This document shows positions 22,682 through 33,957 of a DNA stretch of 64,000 nt, piece by piece. Positions within the stretch are counted from its first letter, which is position 1. Each line of letters opens with the position of its first letter. Source of the stretch: Sporothrix humicola (taxonomy: Eukaryota > Ascomycota > Sordariomycetes > Ophiostomatales > Ophiostomataceae). The notes beneath the pieces were generated by a model. It worked only from the letters and a program-made list of their open reading frames with translations. It had not been told where the DNA came from and made no database searches. The position numbers and the translations under genes are program-made. The stretch lies in NCBI GenBank assembly GCA_021396245.1, contig WNYE01000038.1, forward strand, positions 186,001-250,000. The letters are read 5' to 3'.

Positions 22682-23390
22682 ACTGGCCTGTCGCCGTCCT
22701 CTGACAGTCTTGCCTGTTTGCTTGTTTCTATATAATATTTCCTTTTCTCAAACAGTTGTGTTTCTACTCTATTTTTCTCTTTTTATTACCCAGGCTTTCT
22801 CTTTTTATTTCCTGCTCGATTGCTATCCCTGCCACCATCGTTGGCACTTTGCGATTTTTTGATCCTCTTGCGTGCTTGGCAGAGCGATGAGGCGTTCTAC
22901 GGCCTGTTCTTGATTTTTCGTTTTCATTTTTGTTTCAGTTTCTGTTCTTATTTCTTTATTTATTTCTCCTTACTTTCCTATTGTCTATTTCCTATTTTCT
23001 GTTGTCCTATTTTTCCTATCTTCAAGGCGGTTGGGGGCCACAAAAACGGAAAATACGGCGCAGGCGACACAGGCACTTTGGTCTCCCAAGGGTTGGGTAC
23101 ACCGAGTCTTCTTTCACGTTCGCGCCTTCTTCTCCTTACCAACGACGAGCAAATGAGCAAAACAAACGGAAACGGATGGAGTTCACGAGGTGTCTTGTTT
23201 TCATACTATTTTTCCCTTATCTCTGATTTATTATTTCTCTTGCTTCTTTTTCCGATTTGCCTCTGCCTTTTTTTGACTTTTTATTCGACCAACATTGTTC
23301 TTTTAAGGACCCTATACAACAGCCATCTTTCAACAAAAAAAGCACGACGAAGAACAAAAGCGCATACATTTTACAAGATTGAAACCACTC

Positions 23391-23405
23391 AAAAAAAAAA
23401 AAAAA
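23391..23405. repeat. A15 homopolymer
   Basis: Fifteen uninterrupted A residues lie in non-coding sequence 0.7 kb after the C6 regulator stop. Confidence 0.8.
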
Positions 23406-26400
23406 GACGATCACCCCATTGGTTCACCAGATTGACACCAACCAAGCAGCCGATGGTGGGTCGACAACGGAGTGGAAAACGAGGCTTTTTTGGTGTTTAC
23501 AACTTTTTTGCTCTGCTTTTACATCTCGAAAAGAAAGGAAGAAGAAGACGACAAAAAAGGGGGAGCTCGAAGGGCGGGAGACGAAAGGAAAACGGAGGGA
23601 ACAAAAAAAAAGAAAGAGAAAAGGTCGGCTTCTCAAAGGGAGACCAGGGCGGACGCGTCCCCCGGCGGAAGGTGTTTCTGGTTGCTTTTTACTCTGCTTT
23701 CGGACTTGTTTGATGCTGTTTGTTTCTTTGCCTCTGTCTTTCATGTGGCCTCTTTTGCTTGTTGTTTTACCTCTGCGCCTGCGTGTTCTTCTACTTTCGT
23801 CACGTCTGCAACCATTATTGTTTCTGTTGATACTATTTTTTCAAATGATGAACCATACAAATTTTACAATAAACATCATGTGTCTGATGCAGATTTGTGA
23901 ATGCCTAGCTTTATGGTCCAGGATTATGTTGAGGGGGGTCTTTACACCGTTCCTGACGAGGACGGTCTAGAAGCATGGTCCAATTCTCGGATATTTGTGA
24001 TGTACAGGGGGTGCATTTCTCCCCGTGCTTGCTCACTTGCCCCGTGCCCTTTTGCTTGCATCTTATTCCGAAGTGGCATCTCCATATTTATTGTGTGTTG
24101 TGCTTTTGTGTTCTTTCTTGAGATGGGACAACGGCTACAGCATACGATCTGCTGCAGCCGTTGTAGGGCATGGGAGGGGGTGGCAGCTGGATGAAAACGA
24201 CACTCCATTCACACCGGTCTTGTCTACATCCTTTCGTCTTTCTTGTCCTATCTTCTCATCTGAGGCTGACTTTTCTTTGCATTTAAGATATTTTGTTCCG
24301 TCGGGTAGCGCTTCCTCACCGCCGTTCATTCTAGACGCCGTTTTTGTTTATGTGTGCTCATTGTGCTGTGACAGGGGGGGGTTGATGGGTTTGTAAAGTG
24401 GATTCATATTTTTGCACAGTATGACCGCATACGGGCGTCGCATCCGCGCCGATCTGCCTTTTTGGGAGGTTGGTGGGATAAATGGGCGTGTTGTGTGTGA
24501 AAAGACGCTTTTTTTTTTTTTGAAAACAACATTTTCTTCTTTTTGCGCGCCGTCGCGTTCTGGCGCCAACCGACTGTCAAGACAGATAACATTTGACACG
24601 CAATTTTTGACTGGCGCTTTTCTGATGTTTTTGAACCGTTGTTGACCGTTCGATCCGTTGTCGCAGTTGTGGGCCTTCTCATTGGTGCGGGGCATTGCCT
24701 CGATGCCGGCTTAGTCATTTTGCGATGGCGGGGTACAAATGAGTACCTGCTATCACTAACAATTCTGCATGTGATAAAAGTACCCCATTTCACGGGCTGG
24801 TGAACGCGGGGCGTTCCGTCGCATTTTTTGTGGGTCCCGCCCAAATTTCGACATGGCCCTTCTTTTTGCGCTCTCCTGTTTGGCTCTGCACTGTTTAATG
24901 GAAAATGCAACACAAGGATTGCGTGCGAGGGAAAGGTACAGAAGAAACGCCACGGACATCTCTAGAGGCGTTTCTCCATATTTGAAGTTGCTGATTGTTT
25001 TGCACCTTACTTTTTACATATTCGTCCACCAAATTCACCGAGGCTCAACCCACCCCAGACAATACTTATTGGAACACAATTGGTCACAGCCAGCCATGAT
25101 TGGCCGCATGGGGACATGAGAGCTGCTTGTACAACGTCAAATCTAAGGTTTTGAATTGAACTCCTGTTTTCTCCCTTACTTTGCGCGGCCTTTCTGCCCC
25201 CAACAAACGCCACTTGTCACAGGGATGTGCGGGGTGTCTCCCTCGCCGGGTATCGCAAGGGGGCCTGTGTTTTGTGCCACAACAGCTCTATGTGAAGCAC
25301 GCCGATGTTGTCGTAAGCACATATTCACATCGTATATGTATTTGAAGTCCGTGTACTTCCTTTGGATATCGGAAAGCAGATGCCAAGGCTCAGATGCCGA
25401 CATCGATTTTGCTGGAAATCAGGTGCCGCATGGGTCTTCTTTTTGGTTGTGGATATAGTATATGGCTTGTATATTGGATATATCTCGTCTTTTGTGCATT
25501 TTTGTAGTGTTATAGTCAGTTTTGAAGTGTTTTAGTGGGAGACGTGCTTTTCCTGGGATGTTGATATATTTTGTACTGGTTTTTAGTTGATTTATTTTGA
25601 AAATGATTTTAATTTAATGAAAGATGCAAACTCGCTCAAATTGACGCTAAAATTACCAGGAAAATTATAGAAGGAAAAGTGAGGCCCAAATAATGCATAG
25701 AAATGTATTGCGACGTTCTCATGGCTTTGTGGACAGCCTCGTTGTCGATGAACGTTGAAGCGTTGATGTTATTCGCAACAAAACAAGGCAAGAAGCCGAC
25801 GAATGAGAAGCGCGCTTGAGGTTGTTGCAGGTTATTTACTAGCGCGTACCTTAAATTATGGAGACACGTGCTGAAAGCGCTAGCCAACATGGGACTAGCC
25901 GCTCGGGTCGCATTTCTTCTGTCCTGAAGCGTCGGAATTCAGCCAATTAAACATTTAATTTTAGATTTAATTTTATTGGCGCCAGAAAATTCTCGACTTC
26001 CCCTCACAAATGACCTGCAAACGGCGACAAGACGACAATGAAAAGCTGTCGCAAACTCGACCACGTCGAGTGAGAATAATAAAAATAATGGAAAACGGTG
26101 GTGCGATAGAGAGAAAAGTCGTCGCGATAGATTTTGTAATGATTTTGTGCGAATGATGTTGTTACGTGTCAAATTTTCGGTCGTCACATCCCAATTTTGA
26201 TTTTTATTACGGCATAAAAGTGGCAATAAAACGGATTTTTTTTCTGGGGACTAATACACTACGAAGCGCAAACGCAATGAATGACTCGAACACTCCATAT
26301 GCGGACGAGCACTGCCTTGTGGCGACGACAAAAATAGTACGCGTAAAGAAAAAAGAACGAGAAAAAGGAAGACGGCGACAGACGGACGGCACTGCATCCG

Positions 26401-27639
26401 ACAAAGGGTGCATCGGCCTGAGTAATGTCACGATGTTTTCTCGTTTCGTGCGTTTTGGGCGTTGACGACTTGTCAATTTTATTCTGATTCCTTCCGCGTC
26501 GGCGGGCACTCTGTCTTCCTGTCCTTCACATCGTCTGGTCTGGGTCTGGATGCGCCATCCACACGGAGGCTTCCCCGTTTGATCTCATGATGAGAAACAG
26601 TGGAGACATCTCCCTTGTTCACTTTTGTCTCTCCCTTTATCGCTGCGCCTCTTGTCTTCTGGTTTTGCTGTCTTCTCGTCTCCTCCCACCTTCACGATGC
26701 TCAGAAATCCGTACAAAGATGCAGTCGCAGTCGCATTCGCCGTTCCTCGGTCGCAAGCAACGAATTTCCCGTTGGATGCTTGCAAATGCGCTTGCGATGC
26801 TGGTCTTTCTTTGCTCAGACCGAGCGAGATTGATGAATGACATTGACGGGGATTTGCTGGGTTATGGCTGGGTCCTGGTGTCATACATGCGTGCTAGCGA
26901 GGAAACGAGAACGGTCTGGAACGCGATGCAGCTGCCTTAGCTCTGATTTTTCGCCTTTTTCTTCTTTTTTTTCTGGGTCAACCCCTCTCGGCATCGTCAA
27001 TCCCTCCCACCCTTTCCCATTTTCTTCTTCTTTTCCCCCTTTCTTTTGAGGCTTCCTTTGACTTTCGCTTCCTTTGAGCTTCCCCGCGTCGCTTTCCTTT
27101 GGGCGTTCCTTTTGTTTTTCCCGTTTGTTGTCACTCTTTACACACCCCTGTTCGCCGTGTTGCCGTTCTCTGACCGTTCCCAGACCTACGGCCAAAGAGC
27201 CCGTGCGCACCAAAAAGGACCAAAAATGGGGCTCGCGCCTGTCAAAGGCCGAGATCGTTCCGGTACCTATTTTCCTTTTTATTTTTGTATTTTTTACATT
27301 ATTTTTTGCCTCTGCCTCCCACGCTTTGCTGCGGCTTCGCCCCTCATCTTGTTCTTCTTGCAAAACATCGAAACATCGCATCGTGAGCTCCTGTTTGTCG
27401 ATTTTTGTGCTTCGTTTTTGCTCGATCATGGCTTGTTTTGTTGCGTTTTTCGGCCATGTTTTTTCAGCGCTTTCCACATGAATTTCCCCCGTCTTCCTAC
27501 AAGGTGGTCTCGGCAAACAACGGCTGACCACTTTTGAGAGGGCATACCATAATTTTTTTTCGAGTTTACCGTCTTTTTTTATCTCTCTCTTCCTTTTTTT
27601 CCCCTGATGGTGCATGCGCTGGCGTATGAGCTAGCAACA

Positions 27640-28040
27640 CTGCTCCCCTCTGTCTCTCGTCTGTCCCTTTTTTCTCGCCTTCCTTTCGCTTTTTTCTTCT
27701 CTTTCTCTTCTCTTTCCTCCCCTCTTCCCTCTCTTTTCTTCCCTTCTCATCCCCACATACCTCGCCTTTCTCCGAGGGACCCAGCTCTCCCAACACCCCC
27801 GACCGCTCCATCCACCCCATCCCAACATCTATTTTCTGGTCATACTAGGGATGTTCACGATGATTTTTTGTTGTTTCGTACTCTGTGTGCACCCCCGGGG
27901 TTGACAATTTCCTTTCTCTTTTCCTCCTCCTTCCCTTGCACCATCCAACGCCATCCAACGCCATCCTCTGTTGCGCGCACGATGTGTCCCCTCTTGTCGT
28001 GTTTTCCTTCCCCTCCCCTCTTCATCCTATAGTCTTCACC
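27640..28040 (+). promoter_or_regulatory. CT-rich tract upstream of the transporter gene
   Basis: There are about 400 bp of TTCC/CTCTT-rich plus strand, interrupted around 27840. It lies 2.5 kb before the transporter ATG and resembles CT-rich fungal promoter or leader sequence. The assignment to the transporter is by strand only. Confidence 0.3.
27941..27966. repeat. Tandem CCATCCAACG x2.6
   Basis: Two perfect 10-bp copies and a partial third lie inside the CT-rich tract. Confidence 0.7.
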
Positions 28041-29459
28041 TTTTTCTCTTCCCCTCCCAAATACATACACACCCGCCGTGCTCATACATCTCCGTTCTCG
28101 GTTCTCTTCTATCGTCTCTCTTGACGAAGGTGGGAGGGTCGGTGAGCCTGGTCTGCGTGTGATGATAATAAGACCAAAGACGGCTACATCCTGGGTGTTC
28201 AGGCCGACGATGCGTGAGGAGTCGGGGACGCACAAGCACAAGCCGTCTCCCCAGTATTGAGTAGGACAGCCATCGACATCCATCGTCGTGACCATCGTGA
28301 CCCATTTTACGTCTACGCATTGTCCAATTCATTTTACTTTACAGAGTCTACCCGTTGATTGCTTGCCGGCCCCGGACAAGTGTCTGGAGTCTTTTCTGCC
28401 AAAAAAAAGAAAAAAAAAGAAAAAGCGAAAAGCGAAAGTGCCCAAGTGCGGGTGCTGTGCGGCTGGAGGCCAGCGTGGACCTGCCGAAAAAGGCAATGGC
28501 TGACAGCGATGCGCTACTCCTACAAGGTACCCGGGATGAGGGATCGCGAAGTCGACATTTCCCCTTGGTCCATGCTCCCTTTCCCATTCCTTTTCTTCAC
28601 TTTCCCCCTGTCTTTCTTCCCCTTATCTCGCCTGTCACATACCCCGGGTCAAGACAAACCGATGTCGAGCGACAACGGGATGGATCAATGGCAGCTGACA
28701 TGAAAAATTATTGTGAGCAATGTCCATGATGGAGCAAATGAGGAAAAATAGGGCAAAGGATGATGGATGTGCATCGATGCGGTGTGCAACGTGAAAAGTA
28801 GATGGCGTCTACATAGATGCTCGGCAAAGGAGGGAGTGTGTGGAGAGAGATGAAAGAAGGAAGACAGAGTGATGACAAAAGAGAAATACACCAAAAAAGT
28901 GTCGAGGAACCGGAAAGAAAGCCGGAAGAGGAGTCACATTCAGAAGAGGAGAGAAGGAGGGGAGAGATAAGGCATCAAGGATGCAAGCACGTCCAAGAAA
29001 CGCAAGAAAATCCAAGAAATGACAAGGAACAACAAGAAATGAGGATCGCAAAAGGAAAAAGAAATGGTGGGAGGATGCGTGGATGACGATCAAGGGATAG
29101 CTGATGGCTGAAGGAAGTTGGGGATGTTGCTGACATGACCAGTGTTGTTGTGTTTGGCGTGATGCGGCTCCTACGATGGACGTTGATGTTAGACTGTTGT
29201 CTTTTTCTTCTTCTTCTTTGCTGCCGTTATCATTTTTGCCTCCTTACACAACCACTAAAACCACAAGACTTTACGTCTACATGGAGAAAAAGTTCCCTTG
29301 CAAAAATAGAAGTGGAAAGTGTAAAGGGAGATCATGACATCAAGCAATACTCATAGACTCTACAAAACTGGAGAATGCCGTTGACAGAAGCCGCTGTTCT
29401 GGTATTTGGGGCCTGGTTTTTTCTGGGTATTGTTGGGTTTCTAGATGCATCGATGCGGT

Positions 29460-30060
29460 TGCCCACGTTTTCCAGTCTTTTGCCTCCACGTTTGCCTTCA
29501 TTTTTTCGTACCTTTTCCTCGTTTCCTCGCCCCTGGCATCTTCCGTGTATTGCGTGTCCTCTTTTTCTTTTTTCTTTTCCTTCCTTCTCCAAAAATGCCC
29601 CAAATGGCACCAAAAATGGCAGCACGAGTCCACCTAATGCCCGAGCCGAAGGTTCTTGTAAGAGCTACTGGGGAGATTTTAGCGCATCGGCTGGGTTCTC
29701 CCTCTTGCCTTTTTCGTCTTTTTTTCAGGGTCCAGAAGGAAAAAGGTCCAAGACGTTCCAGAATGCGGTCGAGCTCCGGCAAGCTCTCACAGAAGCAACG
29801 ACAGCTCCTCTTTTTCGTCTCCTCTTTTTATTTTCCTTCTCTTCTCCATTATTTTCTCGTTTCTTTTGCCATCCTTTGCGACAACCCTCCTCTTTGTCTT
29901 GCCTTCTCGCTCTACCCCCTCCCGTTAAACTATCGTGACTTTTTGTCACCCTCCATTTTTTGCCTTTTTTTTGCCCGTCCCCTATTTTTTGCTACGACAA
30001 CGCCCATCCCATCCCTTGTTCATCCAGCCATTTTTGCTCTCTTCCCTCCCTCCACGCCCT
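29460..30060 (+). promoter_or_regulatory. CT-rich tract proximal to the transporter gene
   Basis: Pyrimidine-rich plus strand with many TTTTC/CTCTT runs ends about 480 bp before the transporter ATG, followed by a TATA box. Probable promoter region. Confidence 0.35.
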
Positions 30061-30255
30061 ATGAGTATGAGCTAGCTATGGCCGATGTCCGAGGAACGGA
30101 CAGCAAACTGGCCACGAGGGGGGAAGAAAGGGCCGTGGTTCACGATAGTCTGACAAAACATGGAAATGGATGACAGCACGAGAGAATGAAAAAAAAGGAG
30201 AACAAAAAGTGGACGACCATTGAGACGGCGACTGTCCTTTGCCCTCCCTTCTTTC

Positions 30256-30265
30256 TATATATAAA
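30256..30265 (+). promoter_or_regulatory. TATA box TATATATAAA
   Basis: A strong TATA match lies 276 bp before the transporter ATG in the sense direction. The following leader is pyrimidine- and CA-rich up to CACACACATG, consistent with transcription starting a few tens of bases downstream. Confidence 0.45.
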
Positions 30266-30540
30266 GACCAGACTCCCGATGCCATCTGACGATACTTTTT
30301 GATTTCTAAATAGACAGACAGGAAGAAAGAAGAAAGGGCAGGAAACTTTGCATTTGTTTTTGTTTTTTGACCTTTTTTGATTTTCATTAACTATAGAACT
30401 CACCATAATAGAAAAAGAAACTATTTTGTCCATTGACGACTATCACCACTTTCATCACCACATCCATCTCATCCTATCATTCTTTTCGCCTGCCACCACC
30501 CTACTAACAAGAAGCATCGCTGACTTTCTCTTTCACACAC

Positions 30541-32244
30541 ATGTCTTACCTGTCGCCTGACATGGACAAGACTGCCAATGGCGTTCTTGGATCTCTGCAG
30601 CACAATGCATCTTCGATTACGCTAGTCGACGAGACTGGCCACATTGTTGAGAATGTCGAGGTTGTTGGCACCATCGAGGTTGTCGACAGTGTCGAGCATG
30701 GCGAAGATGACGCCTACTTTGACCTCGATGCCTTCACGCCGACCACCGAGGTCGAGGTCATGTTCTTTCCCGTCGGGTCAGAAGTGACACTTGATGATGG
30801 TACCAAGAAGTCCGACAAGGAAGTTGATGAGAAGACTGAAAAGTCCGACAAGGAGAAGGCGTTCGAGCCCATCACACCGCCCGTCGACGTCGAGGCAGCT
30901 CCCGAGCCCTCCGAAGCTCCTATTCCATGGATCGCCCCCGATGGCGGTGCCATTGCTTGGTGCCAGGTCGCTGCCGGCTTCTTGCTGAACACCATTGCCT
31001 GGGGCACGTCCATGATGTTTGGCGTGTACCAGCTGCACTACACGCAGACGCTGGGTCTCGACAGCGACGGCGTCAGCTGGATCGGGTCTGTGCAGACGTT
31101 CCTGACCTACTTTGTGTCGACTGTGTCGGGCTTGCTGGCGGATGCCGGTTACGGCCGCCACGTGACTGCGGCCGGCACTGTCCTTGTGGTTGCCGGCGGC
31201 CTGGGCACGTCGTTTGCGGCGCCGGTCATTCCTTCCACACCGGGCGCAGTCCCACCCGCGCTCTTTCTCAGTCAGGCAGTCATCACGGGAGTCGGCCTGG
31301 GTCTGTTGTCCGCTCCTGCCCTGCCGTCCATTAGCGCCTATTTCGCCAAGCGGCGCTCCCTCGCTCTTGCCATTACAACCATGGGCACGAGCACAGGCGG
31401 TGCGCTCCTTCCGGTTGTTGTGCAGTTCTTGCTGCCGGCCATTGGCTTCGGCTGGGCAGTTCGGTGCGCGACTCTGCTCGCTCTGATCGTTTGCATTAAC
31501 GCTGGCCTACTTCTCCGCCCCGTTCCCGAGGCAGCCAAGCCGGCGCCGACTGAGGACGACAAGGCGCCGCGCACCCTCAAGACCCGCCTCTCGTCCATCG
31601 CCTACCAGATTGTCGACTGGTCCGCCTTCCGCGAGCTGCCCTTTGTTCTCTACATGGTCAACTCCTTTTTGCTCTACTGGGGCCTCTACTTTGGCTACTA
31701 CTACATCAACACCTACGCCAAGGACGTCGTCGGCTTTTCCACCAACCAGGCCACTCTTCTGCTGGTTATGTGCACGGCTCTCGGCATCCCCGCGCGTCTT
31801 GCCGCCGGTGCTCTTGCCGATGCTGTGACCGGCGCTTTCGACACTTATATCGTCACCACTCTCATGCTGGGCGCCACCGTCTTTGCCTGGATGGCTGTCG
31901 GCACATCGACCGCCGGCATGTACATCTTTGTCGTCGTCTTCGGCCTCTGCAATGGTGCCGTTCAGAGCGTCTGGCTCGGCTCGCTTGGCGAGCTGTCGTC
32001 GCACGCTTCGTCGCGCATCGGCGCCCGCTTCGGCATGGTCTGTGTCGTTGCGGCTGTGGCCACTTTGGCGGGCGCGCCGACGGCCACCGCGTTCATCGGC
32101 ATGGCCAACGGCGGTGCCAACGATTTGTCGCTGGCCAGCACGTACCGCATCGCCCAGATCTGGGGCGCCACGACCACTCTGGCCAGCGCGGGCGTTCTCA
32201 TTGCCACGCGCTTCTACACCATCGGCTGGCGCCTGCGCCGGTAA
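30541..32244 (+). CDS. MFS monocarboxylate-type (SLC16-like) transporter, 567 aa
   Basis: This is a single exon starting at an ATG in a CACAC context. Residues 1-128 are hydrophilic and acidic, with a repeated KSDKE motif, and are probably cytosolic. The family signature PDGGAIAW is at 133-140, immediately before the first membrane segment (VAAGFLLNTIAWGTSMMFGV). About twelve hydrophobic segments follow with an MFS layout; the loop LSSIAYQIVDWSAFRELPF separates the two halves. The protein ends in RFYTIGWRLRR soon after the last segment. Fungal members of this family include the yeast Mch proteins and riboflavin, carboxylate and siderophore-related carriers, so the substrate cannot be named from sequence alone. 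It converges on the next gene with 362 bp between stops. Confidence 0.88.
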   Translation: MSYLSPDMDKTANGVLGSLQHNASSITLVDETGHIVENVEVVGTIEVVDSVEHGEDDAYFDLDAFTPTTEVEVMFFPVGSEVTLDDGTKKSDKEVDEKTEKSDKEKAFEPITPPVDVEAAPEPSEAPIPWIAPDGGAIAWCQVAAGFLLNTIAWGTSMMFGVYQLHYTQTLGLDSDGVSWIGSVQTFLTYFVSTVSGLLADAGYGRHVTAAGTVLVVAGGLGTSFAAPVIPSTPGAVPPALFLSQAVITGVGLGLLSAPALPSISAYFAKRRSLALAITTMGTSTGGALLPVVVQFLLPAIGFGWAVRCATLLALIVCINAGLLLRPVPEAAKPAPTEDDKAPRTLKTRLSSIAYQIVDWSAFRELPFVLYMVNSFLLYWGLYFGYYYINTYAKDVVGFSTNQATLLLVMCTALGIPARLAAGALADAVTGAFDTYIVTTLMLGATVFAWMAVGTSTAGMYIFVVVFGLCNGAVQSVWLGSLGELSSHASSRIGARFGMVCVVAAVATLAGAPTATAFIGMANGGANDLSLASTYRIAQIWGATTTLASAGVLIATRFYTIGWRLRR

Positions 32245-32606
32245 ACTTTTCTCTTCGGAGAACTTATTTCCTAATAATTAATTCTGGGGACGTGTCGGCA
32301 TATAGGCCGACGGGACGAGGTTTTATGGGCCTGTCCATCTAATTTCTTATGTTACGAGCTTATGATCGATGCAGTTTTAAAAGAGCGGGAGTTTTTTATT
32401 TTCATATTTGGATACTTACTTTGGACTACACTACTAGAAGAATATTGGATATAGACTGGGAACTTGCCTGATACTGGAGAAGGAAAAGAAGGAGATTGCT
32501 TGGTATACATTACGACTTATGACTACTTTTATTTATTGTTACTTTTCTTAATACAGCTACAATTGGGTACTGAATTCTCTTTCCTTCATATTTGACGTCT
32601 TGTCCT
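32245..32606. other. Convergent intergenic stretch (3' UTRs)
   Basis: AT-rich sequence lies between the stop codons of the transporter and kynurenine formamidase genes. It must hold both polyadenylation regions; no gene is seen. Confidence 0.7.
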
Positions 32607-33621
32607 CTACAAACTGTCCAGGTGTTTGACGGCTTCAGTCAAGACTCGCGCCACATCCCGCCCGTCTCTGTGCACATCATCGTGCTTCCCGTGCAAGTCC
32701 CGGAGGCCAAAATACCGCAGATTTCCATCACTTTTGGCCACGCTCTCTTGCAGCGCCTTTTCCATTGTGTCCATCTCACCACCGTCTACCAAATGATCCT
32801 CTGGTGAGTAGGCCAAAATGGCTAGACGGGGCTTTGACGCCTTGGTTGTGCCCAGCTTGGAGTAATCGTACCGTCCAGGACTTGCTGCATCCCAATCACT
32901 GTGATCACTACCAAATGCGCCCTCGGCAATTTCCTGCAAAGCAGCTTGAAAGCCCGTTCCTGGGCCGCCGCCATGGTCTGGACTGCCGCCGCGATCCACA
33001 AATGTGCTCAAGTCGTAGATGCCTTCGAAACCGATCACGCAGGGAGGGAGATTGTCTTTGTTGCCGTCCTCACCCATCCACAGCTGGTAAGCCAGGAAAG
33101 CACCACAAGAGTGTCCATAGACAATATAGCGGTCGTTTGTCAGGTAGTCGGCCGGCGAGCCGCCTTGCAAGGATCCGTCACTTGCCAGGGCTGCCAGTCC
33201 AGCTCGCACGTCGTCAATGTGGTCCGGGTGGCGTGCATTCCTTAACTTGTCCGACGGTGTTGTGGCCGCATCCTGTGGGAATTCTGGGTGCGGCGACAGG
33301 CGGTAGCCAATCGACGCAAACCCCGCGATCCGGCTGCGGTCCACATACGGCGAACCTGCCGCCAACAGACGGTTGATCGCCGGGACGGCCGTGTCTGTCA
33401 GACTCCGTGGGTCACGCCATGCGCCTCCATGAATGTAGCTGGGCGAAGAAAGTTAGAAGGAGGACAATCGGTCGAAGAGGGGTCGGCCGGACCTACATGA
33501 ACCAGTAGCGATTGCTGGTCGCGGCGGCTTTGCGCTCGCTCTCGGGCAGCTCCCAGACATCGACAATCTGCAGCTCGCTCTCTGCGCCGTAGTGGATCAC
33601 TCTGTGGTTTAAGCCGGCCAT
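32607..33621 (-). CDS. BNA7: Kynurenine formamidase, two exons, 318 aa
   Basis: Exons are 33621..33497 and 33438..32607, split within an Ile codon by a 58-nt intron (GTAGGT...CAG). Joining them restores YWFIYIHGGAW, the HGGxW oxyanion-hole motif of kynurenine formamidases (His45-Trp49). The alpha/beta-hydrolase nucleophile is Ser152 in GHSCGAFLAYQ; the acid is probably Asp256 in AYSPEDHLV and the base His294 in HGKHDDV. The enzyme hydrolyses N-formylkynurenine to kynurenine and formate in the tryptophan-to-NAD pathway in the cytosol. The ATG at 33621 has an ideal context (AAAAATGG). Another in-frame ATG at 33690 would add 23 residues and cannot be excluded. The start lies 336 bp from the end of the RPC53 gene on the same strand. 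Confidence 0.9.
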
Positions 33622-33957
33622 TTTTCGTGGTTGTAGGTGGTTTGCGACAGTGATGTCGTTGTTGTCGCGGGAAGGAACGACGTTGAACATTTCGGGTTTA
33701 TCGCAAATCTGCAATCGCTTTGCTGCTTAACCCGCTTACAAGCGCAAATAGCCTCACAAAGAATCCTAGGTATCACAACTGCGACAATGTCAACAAAGAT
33801 AGCCTTCTTTCCTAACTGATCGAAGTTGTAATTGCTTCCAATTTGTGAAAGACTGTCTATTTTAATTAACCGTGCTATATGCAACCTTGTCCCCCATTTT
33901 GTGCCGTAAAATACATGAAAATGATAAATATACTCCTCTCCCGACTCGTCGCCTTCT
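33622..33957. other. Short tandem spacer between RPC53 and BNA7
   Basis: This 336-bp stretch must contain the RPC53 3' end and the whole BNA7 promoter. It is AT-rich in the middle (33830-33930). No separate gene is seen. Confidence 0.7.

Larger units (their letters stand above)
22682..30540. other. 7.9 kb gap between C6 regulator and transporter genes
   Basis: The left part should hold the regulator's 3' UTR; an AATAAA occurs at 23868-23873. The stretches at about 25440-25700 and 25930-26260 are noticeably AT-rich. The right part (27.6-30.1 kb) has long CT-rich runs on the plus strand, the sense of the transporter gene. Open frames such as the 297-codon one at 22820-23713 are low-complexity Phe/Leu/Lys/Arg sequence and do not look coding. 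No tRNA or mobile element was recognised. Confidence 0.6.

Noticed and set aside
22820..23713. A 297-codon plus-strand frame after the C6 regulator
   Set aside because: It is low-complexity Phe/Leu followed by Lys/Arg sequence, lying in a probable 3' flank of pyrimidine then purine runs.
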